Source of the DNA: Flavobacteriales bacterium
Lineage (GTDB): Bacteria; Bacteroidota; Bacteroidia; Flavobacteriales_F; PHOS-HE28
NCBI GenBank assembly: GCA_020635725.1
Contig: JACJZF010000007.1
Location: forward strand, 62,001-126,000
DNA: 64,000 nt
Reading direction: 5' to 3'
The position numbers and the translations under genes were made by a program. This document shows positions 36,217 through 45,709 of the stretch, piece after piece (position 1 is the first letter of the stretch; each line of letters opens with the position of its first letter). The notes under the pieces are model-generated. The model was given only the letters and a program-made list of their open reading frames with translations. It did no database searches and was not told where the DNA came from.

Positions 36217-39200
36217 ATGCGCACCCTTGTCGGTACCATATACATCCACCTGCCGGACTATCGGTTTTATGATTCGCCGCAGGCTGGTTCGTTAGAGGGC
36301 ACTCCTGATGGGAAGTACATGGAGCGTACTGCCATCGAGGCTCAATTGCGCGCCCGGTTGGCCACGGGCACCAATAGCCGGAGCGGAGCAATCCTGGTAA
36401 CCGGCTACCGTGGTTCGGGCAAGACCAGCCTGGTTCGCAAGGTTCTGCGTGATCTCAGGGACCCCCGCCATCCAGAGAGTGAACGTTGCAGCGCCAGGCT
36501 GTATCACTACTCGGAGATCAACCTGGCGCAGGATGACATTGACGAGCGCATCATCCTGCGTTTGATCGCGATCGAGTTGCACCGGATCATCCAGGGGGTT
36601 CGGAATGCCACGAATTTCAGGTGGAGCGTGGGGGAGAACTTCGGATTCCCCCTTCACATGAGCAGGCTTTGGATTCATAATCGGATTTGGCGCTTCGCGC
36701 GCTATGTCTTGCCGCTGCTCGTCGCCCTGCTCGTATCCAACTTCATGTGGGACAAGTCCAGTTCGGGCATGTCCATCGGCCGTTTATTCGATAACGGGCA
36801 TTCGGAGGAGGTGGACTGGCATGTGCATGAGGATGAGATATGGCGCGAGGAACATGTCATCAATTTCCTGGACCGCGCGGTCATTCCGTTCCTGATAGCC
36901 ATCCTGATATACGTATGCGTCAGGTCGTTGGAGCGGAGATACGCGCCGTTGACCTCAGAGGCATCGATTCGTAGGCTGCGCATACGCTTGGAGCAGCTCA
37001 TCTCCCGGATGGAGGCGGAGGTGACAAAGGAGAGCGTAAGGGGAATGAGCACGAACCCCGCATTCAGCTTATTCTCGTTCGGCAAGAAGGAGAGCGAATT
37101 CTATCCCTTCGTGAAGACGAAGGAAGTGGAGCTCGAACTGATCGACGTTCTCAGGGTCTTCGGTAAGCTCTGCCCGAAGGAACAGATCGTCTTCGTGGTC
37201 GATGAGCTTGACAAGCTCATCCCGAATAGCAATGTGTCCATCTCTGATCGCGATAGGGAGAACCCCTCCGATGATGTTCCATTGGTTCTCAATGGACAGG
37301 GAATCAAAGGACACCCGAATGATGCCATTCGATCCAGGCAGGAAACAGTAGCTGCGCTGTTCGCCAACCTGAAGCACTTCCTGAACGTCGCGGAAGCGAA
37401 GTTCATCTTCATCGGCAGTCGTGAACTCTACGACACGGTGCTGGCGGATACCTCGAACCGGGATCCGTTCTTTGGCAGCATCTTCAGTGATGTCGTGTAT
37501 GTTCCTTCATTCCTGAAGGAGGAGCAGGGTAATCAGCGCGGCCGCATCGAGGGCATCAGCGTGACGACCGAGCGATTCGTCTCCGAGGCCATACTGACGG
37601 CACAGCAGCGGAAGGAGGTCTTCATGGCGCAACCGAAGGGTACCCCTTCGCTGGGCCCTGTCGTGCAGCGCATGGTGCGCTACTCCCGGCATGGGATACG
37701 TCAAGACGAGGATTCTAAACGGGAATTGCTGCGAGCCTATGAATCCATCTCGGAGCTGGTGTCCTTCCTCACATTCAGGAGTAATGGCATAGCCAAACGC
37801 ACCGTAAAGCTCTTTGAGGAGCACATCGTTGAACTGAGCCCTGAGGAGCTGAGGAGCCTCTTGCCGGAGGCGCATGCGAATGATGTGGTGGTAGTGGGCT
37901 GTGCGCCCTCGCGTATGCAGAAGGGATTGTATCTGAAGCTCACCGCGACGAATCAGTATTCGCACCATCTCCTTTCCTACTTCTATCGACCGTATCTCAG
38001 CATTCATACCAGGTACTACAGTGCCCTGAGCGACAAGCAGCTCGTGTCGTTCACCTACCTGCTCGATCACCTCTTCAAGTTCCATGGCTTCTCGTTCAAC
38101 CATGGCAATCTGGAACTGGCACCTGAGACCATCGGTATCAACAAAGTGCCAGAGGTGCGCAAATTCCTCAGCGACATCGTCGAGTCGCTGACTCATAACC
38201 ACCTGCGGGTGATCGACAACGGCCTATTCAACTATCAGTTCTATAAGAAGGTCTATCACGAGATCTCCTACTTGTCGAAGATCAGCGAGCGCGATTCGGC
38301 CGCCATGAATTTCACGTTGGATGAATCGCTGCCGGTGAAGCAGCATTTCTATAAGCGTCTATACCACCTGATCGGGCTTGAGAATCAGCGCAAGGCCTCG
38401 CGCGCGGATGGATTGGTGGATGCCATTCCGGCCCTGCACCAATTGCTCGGTGACCTGCACTACTTCGATGAGGAGTATGACGAGGCATTGGCACAGTACC
38501 GTTCAGCCGCCCGGATGCTGGAGGAGTCCATCTATCCGACCGATCGAAGGAGCGCTGGGGATCGGTTCGGGAATGCATCGGCAGGAGAGGACGGATTCCG
38601 CGCGCATCGTGACCGGTACGGAGTGCGGTTCAGGGAGTACGTCAAACTCACACTGAAGCAATGCATCTGCCTTGAGAAGACGCAGGCCTATGACGATGCC
38701 TTCGCGCTGAGCAATACGCTCTCACAGGACATCATCAAGAGTCTTGAGGATGTCACCGGGAAGAGTTCTGGTAGCGGGAGTGGGGTGCAAGGGAGAATGG
38801 AGGAAGACAAGGATGTGGTTGTCGGATGGCGCCTCTACATCCTGGCGATGGCTCATCGGTTGGCGCTCGTGGAGAAATCCTCACGAGGCGGCGTGACCAT
38901 GCGGGACATGAATCTGCTCAAGCGTTTCCTTGAGCGGATGGCTATCCACTTCACGACTGACGAAGTACGCTACAGGTTGACGGGAACACTCCTGATGCAC
39001 ATGGCCTCGATTTTCCACTACGGCAATCAGCCACGTTACGCCGCAAGCACCTTCGAAACGGACAGAATGAACTTCGCTTCAGCTCAGGATCTGTATCGAT
39101 GGGCGCTATGCCATATGCTCCTTCGCGCCGATCAGATCGAATTGGTAAAAGGCGATGTCGGTCGCTTCCGCGAACTTGATATGGTGGAAGAGGCATGGCG

Positions 39201-40650
39201 CGCGCTGGAGAAGGCCAAGAGGAACGCCGAGGATACATGGGTGGTTGAAAGAGGCCATGGATACTGGCTCGAGCTAGCGGACTGCCTTTCGAAGTTCGGG
39301 GATACCATGTTCGATACACAGCATAAGGAGCAGTATCGAAGCCTCCCAGCCACCAAGTTCATGGGGCAGGAACTAAGAATCCTCTGCGGAGCTGAAGCAG
39401 AATGGTGGATCAAGCCTGGCAAACCATCGCAGGGCATGCACTATACACCCGGCAATGTGGTGGCGCAGACCCTATTGATGTCGGCTGAGTGCTATCAGGT
39501 TGCCGGTCATCCGATTCGCAGCGTATTCCAGATCAAGAAACTGTTCTATTACTTGATTGAAGTTTGCCATGAGCACGGCCCTCTTGAGCGCGTGGCAAAG
39601 CACAGGCTTCTAAAGGAGCTGGAGACTCTTAGGAATGTCGCCGTAACCCTTATACATGAAGCTAATCGGCACATCAACCGGCCGCAGGAGAACAAGGTGC
39701 GGTACCAGACCGCGGCGTTCAGCGACAGGATATCGTTCGGTGGGAAGGAAGGAACCGTGATGTCTTATCGGTCGGAAGTGCACGAGATGGAGTGCTTGTA
39801 TCTTGAATTGGCGCTCAGGCTTGAGCCGGAATCAAGCCGCCCCCAAGCAGAGGAATTCTTGAAGCTCAACGGACGTGATGCCGGCTTACAGCTCACGCGG
39901 ATGAGAGTCCTTATCCTGAGCGCGAAAATGGACAGGTCAACGGTCCTGAACAAGGTGATGGGCAAGGCCTTGGTTCGTGACTTCAAGGCTGGCGACCTAA
40001 CTCTTGAGGAACTCTCAGCGGCCGTGGTCGGGAATGTGGAGGCTTTCGTGAGGGTGGGGGCGAATAATCGTCATCTCTTCATCGAAGCGGTCTCCGGAGC
40101 CATCTACTCGAACACCCACCTCATCAGGCTATTGAACCTGTACGGACTCAGTTACATGAGCAACCAGAGCACATTGTCGTGGGCTCACGAACAATTAGGG
40201 AATTGGTGCCTGCTGCTGCTGTGCTTATCTCCTGACTCCATGTCTACCCCTTTCCGTGAGCCCAGTGCGCGCATGACCGAACTGCACAAGGACATCAGGT
40301 ACCGGATAGGGCGCACACTTGATCGCAAAGCGTTGAGCCGGATCGACCCGCTTTTCCATTATACGCATGCTCTCAACCTGTTCGAGAGTGCCATGGCATT
40401 GCATAATCGGGGGAAAGGATATCGTCGCGTGCTGGCCGACATGTGCTTGCCGGAAGAGGACTATTCAGATAATCTCTACCACTACACGTGCAGCTTGGAG
40501 CGGAGGCGGCTCAAGCTGCTGCACAGCCGGAAGGAACATGTATTCCTTCGCAGTATGATCGGCAAATTGGAGCAGTATCATGTGCACAGGGCCGCGCTCT
40601 ATGGGATGTACACGGAATCCGTGATGGATACTGTGCCCTACTCCACATGA
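36217..40650 (+). CDS. Giant KAP-like membrane P-loop ATPase with TPR-like C terminus
   Basis: 1477 residues, not matching a named family I can recall. Walker A GYRGSGKT is at 63-70, and Walker B IVFVVDELDKL at about 324-334. Between them sit two TM helices (about 162-178 and 222-237) separated by about 40 charged residues. That layout, membrane helices inserted between Walker A and B, is characteristic of KAP NTPases. FIFIGSRELYDTV (about 400) follows as a sensor-like strand, then a winged-helix-like RSNGIAKRTVKLFEEHI. Residues from about 730 onwards are helical hairpins of TPR type (for example ALHQLLGDLHYFDEEYDEALAQYRSAARML). Codon use is AT-richer than flanking genes; the 60 bp at 39601 are 47% G+C. 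Likely a membrane-attached sensor or effector ATPase. Confidence 0.8.
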   Translation: MRTLVGTIYIHLPDYRFYDSPQAGSLEGTPDGKYMERTAIEAQLRARLATGTNSRSGAILVTGYRGSGKTSLVRKVLRDLRDPRHPESERCSARLYHYSEINLAQDDIDERIILRLIAIELHRIIQGVRNATNFRWSVGENFGFPLHMSRLWIHNRIWRFARYVLPLLVALLVSNFMWDKSSSGMSIGRLFDNGHSEEVDWHVHEDEIWREEHVINFLDRAVIPFLIAILIYVCVRSLERRYAPLTSEASIRRLRIRLEQLISRMEAEVTKESVRGMSTNPAFSLFSFGKKESEFYPFVKTKEVELELIDVLRVFGKLCPKEQIVFVVDELDKLIPNSNVSISDRDRENPSDDVPLVLNGQGIKGHPNDAIRSRQETVAALFANLKHFLNVAEAKFIFIGSRELYDTVLADTSNRDPFFGSIFSDVVYVPSFLKEEQGNQRGRIEGISVTTERFVSEAILTAQQRKEVFMAQPKGTPSLGPVVQRMVRYSRHGIRQDEDSKRELLRAYESISELVSFLTFRSNGIAKRTVKLFEEHIVELSPEELRSLLPEAHANDVVVVGCAPSRMQKGLYLKLTATNQYSHHLLSYFYRPYLSIHTRYYSALSDKQLVSFTYLLDHLFKFHGFSFNHGNLELAPETIGINKVPEVRKFLSDIVESLTHNHLRVIDNGLFNYQFYKKVYHEISYLSKISERDSAAMNFTLDESLPVKQHFYKRLYHLIGLENQRKASRADGLVDAIPALHQLLGDLHYFDEEYDEALAQYRSAARMLEESIYPTDRRSAGDRFGNASAGEDGFRAHRDRYGVRFREYVKLTLKQCICLEKTQAYDDAFALSNTLSQDIIKSLEDVTGKSSGSGSGVQGRMEEDKDVVVGWRLYILAMAHRLALVEKSSRGGVTMRDMNLLKRFLERMAIHFTTDEVRYRLTGTLLMHMASIFHYGNQPRYAASTFETDRMNFASAQDLYRWALCHMLLRADQIELVKGDVGRFRELDMVEEAWRALEKAKRNAEDTWVVERGHGYWLELADCLSKFGDTMFDTQHKEQYRSLPATKFMGQELRILCGAEAEWWIKPGKPSQGMHYTPGNVVAQTLLMSAECYQVAGHPIRSVFQIKKLFYYLIEVCHEHGPLERVAKHRLLKELETLRNVAVTLIHEANRHINRPQENKVRYQTAAFSDRISFGGKEGTVMSYRSEVHEMECLYLELALRLEPESSRPQAEEFLKLNGRDAGLQLTRMRVLILSAKMDRSTVLNKVMGKALVRDFKAGDLTLEELSAAVVGNVEAFVRVGANNRHLFIEAVSGAIYSNTHLIRLLNLYGLSYMSNQSTLSWAHEQLGNWCLLLLCLSPDSMSTPFREPSARMTELHKDIRYRIGRTLDRKALSRIDPLFHYTHALNLFESAMALHNRGKGYRRVLADMCLPEEDYSDNLYHYTCSLERRRLKLLHSRKEHVFLRSMIGKLEQYHVHRAALYGMYTESVMDTVPYST

Positions 40651-40706
40651 CGCGATCGCAGAGATGGATAAGCGAATAGCCTCGAAACAACCCAAGACCT
40701 TGAGCC

Positions 40707-41450
40707 ATGACTAAGAAAATGCATGATCTAAAGACCGCAACAGGTGTAGCTCCGGGGGGGATGAATGAAGCTTCAGGAACGCCCCTGTCCCCATACGAGC
40801 GGGTCAGGGATGATGTGAAGTCTGCGATCGCGATGTTAAAGCTGCGGCAGAGTGATGCTGCGGAGGCCGCTCGCGTGCTGCTCGAAATTCGCGAGGCATT
40901 AGAATCGGCGGACATGAAAATCCTCAATGAGCGAGTAGCGACTGAGCATGCCAGAGTCGTGAAGACCCTCGCGAGCATTAGTGAACTAATTGCCACGCTT
41001 GATGAGGAGCGTAAGAAAATGGAGGCTCATCTGAGCGAGGTCCAGAAGCAGTTCAATGCGGATAAGCAGAGTTTGACTATTGAAATTGATTCAATCAAGA
41101 ACATGAACCCGGAAGGGGAAGTGCTCAAGATGGTTATTTCGCACCTGGAGAATAAAGGATACAAGCAATCGTCCATGTCTCTTCGGCTTTCCGCTGCATT
41201 GAAGAAGGCAAGGACTGCGCAAGCGCTCTATTCCGCTTGGTTCTTGTTATCATTAGCCGCGTTCTTAGGGATTGGTGTCTTGTCGCTGCTTTCCATGATA
41301 CCGTCAAGCGCTTCGTGGCTGCACGTGCTACCTGTGGTCTGCCTGTTGTTTGTGGCTTGCGCGATTTCTATGTCGGCTGCTTATCGCTCAATACGCGCGA
41401 ATGACCATCGCATCGCTGACCTTGAGGATCGGCAGGTCCAAACAGCTTAA
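40707..41450 (+). CDS. Coiled-coil protein with two C-terminal TM helices
   Basis: 247 residues. The first 165 residues are predicted helical with long heptad stretches (ASISELIATLDEERKKMEAHLSEVQKQFNADKQSL at about 89-123). Two TM helices follow at about 176-195 and 204-225, with a short cytoplasmic tail. No family recognised. It sits 56 nt after the KAP-like ATPase and shares its low GC, so the two may form a membrane complex (inference). Confidence 0.7.
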   Translation: MTKKMHDLKTATGVAPGGMNEASGTPLSPYERVRDDVKSAIAMLKLRQSDAAEAARVLLEIREALESADMKILNERVATEHARVVKTLASISELIATLDEERKKMEAHLSEVQKQFNADKQSLTIEIDSIKNMNPEGEVLKMVISHLENKGYKQSSMSLRLSAALKKARTAQALYSAWFLLSLAAFLGIGVLSLLSMIPSSASWLHVLPVVCLLFVACAISMSAAYRSIRANDHRIADLEDRQVQTA

Positions 41451-41462
41451 CGCAGAGAGGGA

Positions 41463-43838
41463 ATGAATGAAGCCGAGACCCGCGCCGAGCTGATCGACCC
41501 CGCCCTGCGCGAGGCCGGCTGGGGCGTGGTGGAGGGCACACGCATACGGCGGGAGTACCACATCACGCTAGGACGCTTGCAGGGTGCAGCAGGCATGCGG
41601 GATACTCCCGACATCGCGGACTACATCCTGGAATACCGGGGTCGTATGCTCGCCACACTGGAGGCCAAGCGCAAGGGCGCAGGTGTTACTCAAGGTCTTG
41701 GACAGGCGAAGAAGTATGCTGACAAGTTGAAGGTGCGTTTCGCTTTCTGCAGCGATGGCACCGGGCAGTACCAGGTGGACATGCTCACCGGCCGCGAGGG
41801 GCATGTGGAGCGCTTTCCGACACCCGATGAGTTGTGGGGGCTGATGCATCCGAGAGACTCCGGCTCGGAGGCCGGAGTGACGGCCCCCGCCGGGGCCGTG
41901 GGAGCCGCCATCGATTGGCAGGTGCGCTTCGGAAAGGTGCCTTTCGAGGACAAGAGCGGCAGCTGGCAAACGCGTTACTACCAGGACATCGCCATCCAAC
42001 GCGTGCTGGATGCCATCGCCGCGGACAAGCAACGCATCCTGCTCACCTTGGCCACTGGTACCGGCAAGACAGCCATTGCCTTTCAGATCGCGTGGAAGCT
42101 CTTCCACGCCCGCTGGAACCTGCGCCGCGATGGGGCGCGCACGCCGCGCATCCTTTTCCTCGCCGATCGGAACATTCTCGCAGATCAGGCCTACAACGCC
42201 TTCAGTTCCTTTCCCGAAGACGCCCTCGTACGCATCAGTCCGGATGCGGTGCGGCGCAGAGGCCGCGTGCCCACCAACGGCAGCATCTTCTTCACCATCT
42301 TCCAGAGCTTCATGAGCGGGCCGGGCGAGACGCCCTACTTCGGTGAGTACCCGCCCGACTTCTTCGACCTCATCATCATCGACGAGTGCCATCGCGGCGG
42401 CGCCAACGACGAGAGCACCTGGCGCGCCATCCTCGATTACTTCCATCCGGCCACCCAGCTGGGGCTAACGGCCACGCCCAAGCGCGATGTGAACGCCGAC
42501 ACCTACCGCTACTTCGGCGACCCGGTGTACACCTATTCACTGAAGGAAGGCATCAACGATGGTTTCCTCACACCCTTCAAGCTGCGGAAGTACCGCAGCA
42601 ATCTGGATCATTACACCTTCAGCGGCGACGACAAGGTGCTCGAAGGCCAAGTGGAGTCGGGACAGCATTTTGCTGAGGACGAATTCAATGTGACCGTGGA
42701 GATCGAAGCGCGCGAGCGCTTCCGGGTGCTCCAGTTCCTTGCGGCCATCGATCCCTTGGAGAAGACCTTGGTGTTCTGTCAGAACCAAGGCCACGCCGCC
42801 CTGATCCGCGACCTGATCAATCATGAGAAGAGCATCGCCGATGTGAACTACTGTCACCGCGTGACCGCGGACGACGGCGCCATCGGCGAGCAGCACCTGC
42901 GCGACTTCCAGGACAACGAGAAGAGCATCCCGGCCATCCTCACCACCAGCCAGAAGCTGAGCACAGGCGTCGACGCGCGCAACGTGCGTCACATCGTGCT
43001 GCTGCGGCGGATCAAGAGCATGGTGGAGTTCAAGCAGATCATCGGTCGTGGCACGCGCCTCTACGATGGCAAGGACTACTTCACCATCCACGACTTCACG
43101 CAGAGCCATGACCTGTTCCAGGATCCCGCTTGGGATGGGGAGCCCTTGGAGCCTGAGCCAACCGCAGGCCACACGGGAGGGAACAGCGGTGGTGGGGTGA
43201 AGCCACTGCCACCGCCTCCTCCGCCACCACCGCGCCAGCCAATCATCCGCATCAAGCTGGCTGATGGCAAGGAGCGCGAGATACGTGGTACGGTAGAGAC
43301 CAGCTTCTGGGGCGCTGACGGCAGGCCCATCAGCGTGGAGGAATTCATCCGTCAGCTATATGGCGAGCTGCCCCGGTTCTTCACCAGCGAAGAAGAGCTG
43401 CGCGCGATATGGGGCATGCCTGATACCCGCAAGAAGCTGCTCGATGCGCTGGCCGAGAACGGCTTCCCTTTGCCCCAGTTGCACGAGCTGCAGAAGGTGA
43501 TCGATGCGCAGCGCAGTGACCTGTTCGATGTGCTCGCATTCATCGCCTACAGCACGCCTACCCAGGAGCGCATCGTGCGCGCGGCACAGGCCCGAGCCCA
43601 TTTCGACCAGTACGACGATCAGCAGCGTGCCTTCCTCGATTTCGTGCTACAGCAATACGTGCGCACAGGTGTGGAGGAATTGCAACCCGAGAAACTGCCG
43701 GTGATCCTGCAGTTGAAGTACAAGTCCATTCCCGATGCCACCAACGAACTGGGCGACGTGGCCCGGATACGGGAGACCTTCGTTGGATTCCAGCGGTGGC
43801 TATACGACAGGCAGTTACCGATTGATGGACCAACATGA
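41463..43838 (+). CDS. hsdR: Type I restriction endonuclease subunit HsdR, EcoEI-like
   Basis: 791 residues. The N-terminal nuclease domain has PDIADY (49-54) and LEAKRKG (66-72), the D...ExK site. The translocase has Walker A LATGTGKTAIAF (about 194-205), DECHRGG (about 306), LGLTATP (about 335) and motif VI IIGRGTRLY. A proline run (about 579-587) links to the C-terminal EcoEI_R_C-type helical domain. It is about the length of the EcoEI family. A palindrome (41857-41878) falls in the linker at about 132-140 before the helicase. It is separated from hsdS by the four extra genes. Confidence 0.94.
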   Translation: MNEAETRAELIDPALREAGWGVVEGTRIRREYHITLGRLQGAAGMRDTPDIADYILEYRGRMLATLEAKRKGAGVTQGLGQAKKYADKLKVRFAFCSDGTGQYQVDMLTGREGHVERFPTPDELWGLMHPRDSGSEAGVTAPAGAVGAAIDWQVRFGKVPFEDKSGSWQTRYYQDIAIQRVLDAIAADKQRILLTLATGTGKTAIAFQIAWKLFHARWNLRRDGARTPRILFLADRNILADQAYNAFSSFPEDALVRISPDAVRRRGRVPTNGSIFFTIFQSFMSGPGETPYFGEYPPDFFDLIIIDECHRGGANDESTWRAILDYFHPATQLGLTATPKRDVNADTYRYFGDPVYTYSLKEGINDGFLTPFKLRKYRSNLDHYTFSGDDKVLEGQVESGQHFAEDEFNVTVEIEARERFRVLQFLAAIDPLEKTLVFCQNQGHAALIRDLINHEKSIADVNYCHRVTADDGAIGEQHLRDFQDNEKSIPAILTTSQKLSTGVDARNVRHIVLLRRIKSMVEFKQIIGRGTRLYDGKDYFTIHDFTQSHDLFQDPAWDGEPLEPEPTAGHTGGNSGGGVKPLPPPPPPPPRQPIIRIKLADGKEREIRGTVETSFWGADGRPISVEEFIRQLYGELPRFFTSEEELRAIWGMPDTRKKLLDALAENGFPLPQLHELQKVIDAQRSDLFDVLAFIAYSTPTQERIVRAAQARAHFDQYDDQQRAFLDFVLQQYVRTGVEELQPEKLPVILQLKYKSIPDATNELGDVARIRETFVGFQRWLYDRQLPIDGPT
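41857..41897. repeat. Two adjacent palindromes inside hsdR
   Basis: ACTCCGGC (41857-41864) / GCCGGAGT (41871-41878), 8-bp stem with 6-nt loop, then GGCCCC (41882-41887) / GGGGCC (41892-41897). They encode a Gly/Ala/Ser-rich linker, in frame, as palindromic repeat insertions do. Confidence 0.5.
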
Positions 43839-44212
43839 AACGCAACGGCCAGCACGACGAACGATTCGGTGATACCGCAGCCTACATGGCAGCGTTGCGC
43901 CGGGTGCTGGATGGTGCGACCCCCAAGCAGCTTGAGATGCTCCTGGAGCATTACCGTTCCCCTGAGCATACGAACAGCTGGGAGGGCCTAGCACAACGGG
44001 TGGGCTATAGGAATCGGAACCCAGTGCAGCTCCAATATGGCAAGTTCGCCGAACGTCTCGCTTCGGAGCTAGGTGTCTCCGAGAAGCCCGAAGGGTTCTG
44101 GCTCTACGTGCTCGCGAAATGGGCCGATGAGAAGGATGATATCGGGCATACACGGTTCACGATGCGCAGACCATTAGTGGAGTCGATTCGAGCCCTTCGT
44201 CTTCAGGCCTAA
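43835..44212 (+). CDS. Small conserved R-M-associated protein
   Basis: 125 residues, overlapping the hsdR stop by 4 nt and so probably translationally coupled. The sequence has AALRRVLDGATPKQLEMLLEHYRSPEHTNSWEGLAQRVGYRNRNPVQLQYGKFAERL, a helix-turn-helix-like block that I know as a leading domain of some HNH-containing proteins, and a C-terminal FTMRRPLVESIRAL. No nuclease motif is present. It may be a DNA-binding accessory of the restriction complex (inference). Confidence 0.65.
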   Translation: MKRNGQHDERFGDTAAYMAALRRVLDGATPKQLEMLLEHYRSPEHTNSWEGLAQRVGYRNRNPVQLQYGKFAERLASELGVSEKPEGFWLYVLAKWADEKDDIGHTRFTMRRPLVESIRALRLQA

Positions 44213-44283
44213 CGATTTGGTGGGGTAGGACTGGCTCTAGATTACCTATTAGCTTTCCCCTATTAGTTGGCATTACTCCCCCC

Positions 44284-45696
44284 ATGCGCCCCCTCTTCAC
44301 CCTTCTTTCCCTCCTTCATCTCACCGTGCTCACCGCGCAGGTCCCGCGTTTCTATGGCGTAACGCCGGGCGGGGGCGCCAACGACAAGGGCATCCTCTTC
44401 CATGTGAACGGCGATGGCAGCGGCTACGGGGTGGACTTCCACTTCGATGAGGCGAGCGGCTACGCGCCGGAGGGCGGGCTCTGCCTGGCGTCCAACGGCA
44501 TGCTCTACGGCCTGACCAATTTGGGCGGCGAGGGCGCGGGTGCGGCGGCGGGCACCTTGTACAAGTTCGACCCCACGGGCGGCGGCTTCACCAAGTTGGT
44601 CGATTTCGACCTGCTGGCCGGCAATGGCGCCTTCGGCTGGGCCACCCTGATGGCGGCGAGCGACGGCCTGCTCTACGGCGCCACCTACGGCGGTGGGGGC
44701 GGCACGGGCGGCAGCCTCTTCCGCCTGGATCCGAGCGATGACAGCTACACCATCATCAAAGCCCTGGACCAGGCCACCGAGGGCGGCTCCATCACCGATG
44801 CCTTGATCGAGGGCGCCGACGGCAAGCTCTACGGCTCCTGCGGCAGCGGCGGCGCCAACGGCGACGGCACCCTGTTCAGCTACGACACCGGCACGGGCGT
44901 GTTCACCACCCTGCACCAGTTCGAGGCCGCCAACGGCAAGACCCCCTACGGCGCGCTGTGCCAGGCCGGCAACGGCAGCCTCTACGGCATGACCTACCGC
45001 GGCGGCAGCGCCGACGAGGGGGTCTTCTACCGGATCGAGCCCGATGGCAGCGGCTTCGTCAAGCTTTTCGATTTCGTGGGCAGCAACGGCCAGAGCCCCT
45101 GGAACCACATGGTGGTGGCGGGCCCCGACCTGCTCTACGGCGCGGTGACGCTCGGCGGCAGCAGCAGCTCGGGCCTGCTCTTCAGCTTTGTGCCCAGCAC
45201 CAGCACCTTCACGGAGCTCTTCTCCTTCGGTCCGCTGGAAGGCGGCCTGCTCTTCGGCTCGCCGGTGCTGGCCACCGATGGACAGCTCTACGGGATGTGC
45301 GGCTCCGGCGGCGAATTCTTCTACGGCACGGTGTACCGCTACGACCCGGTGAGCGACATGGCCACCACCCTGCACAGCTTCAACCCGCCCGATGGCTACA
45401 CCCCGCGCGCTGATCTGGTGCAAGTGGGACTGGCCACCGGCGTGGCGGAGACGGCAGCGGCCGAGCCCTTCGTGCTATGGCCGCAGCCCACGAGCGGCCC
45501 CGTGACCCTGGAGCTGCGCGATGCGGCGTGGATCGGGGCCTCGGCCACCGTCAGCAACAGCATCGGGCAAACGGTGGGCAGCTGGCGCATCACGGACCTG
45601 CGCACGCCTCTGGAGCTGCACCAGCCGCCGGGCCTCTACCTGGTGACGCTCGCCACGCCCCAGCGCCAGGTCACTGCGCGCTTGCTGATCCAGTAA
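44284..45696 (+). CDS. Secreted GloVer-repeat protein with T9SS sorting domain
   Basis: 470 residues: signal peptide MRPLFTLLSLLHLTVLTAQ, then about seven tandem repeats of 45-50 residues with the GTLYKFDPTGGGFTKL / LYGATYGGGGG pattern (choice-of-anchor GloVer repeats, probably a beta-propeller), and a C-terminal T9SS domain (LWPQPTSGPVTLEL...RQVTARLLIQ). Surface-exposed or released; no enzymatic residue identified. It lies just outside the restriction island. Confidence 0.87.
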   Translation: MRPLFTLLSLLHLTVLTAQVPRFYGVTPGGGANDKGILFHVNGDGSGYGVDFHFDEASGYAPEGGLCLASNGMLYGLTNLGGEGAGAAAGTLYKFDPTGGGFTKLVDFDLLAGNGAFGWATLMAASDGLLYGATYGGGGGTGGSLFRLDPSDDSYTIIKALDQATEGGSITDALIEGADGKLYGSCGSGGANGDGTLFSYDTGTGVFTTLHQFEAANGKTPYGALCQAGNGSLYGMTYRGGSADEGVFYRIEPDGSGFVKLFDFVGSNGQSPWNHMVVAGPDLLYGAVTLGGSSSSGLLFSFVPSTSTFTELFSFGPLEGGLLFGSPVLATDGQLYGMCGSGGEFFYGTVYRYDPVSDMATTLHSFNPPDGYTPRADLVQVGLATGVAETAAAEPFVLWPQPTSGPVTLELRDAAWIGASATVSNSIGQTVGSWRITDLRTPLELHQPPGLYLVTLATPQRQVTARLLIQ

Positions 45697-45709
45697 GGGC
45701 GGCCCGCGC

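Noticed and set aside
36043..36249. Small minus-strand frames at the GIY-YIG/ATPase junction
   Set aside because: Antisense to the GIY-YIG 3' end; composition and lack of start context argue against coding.
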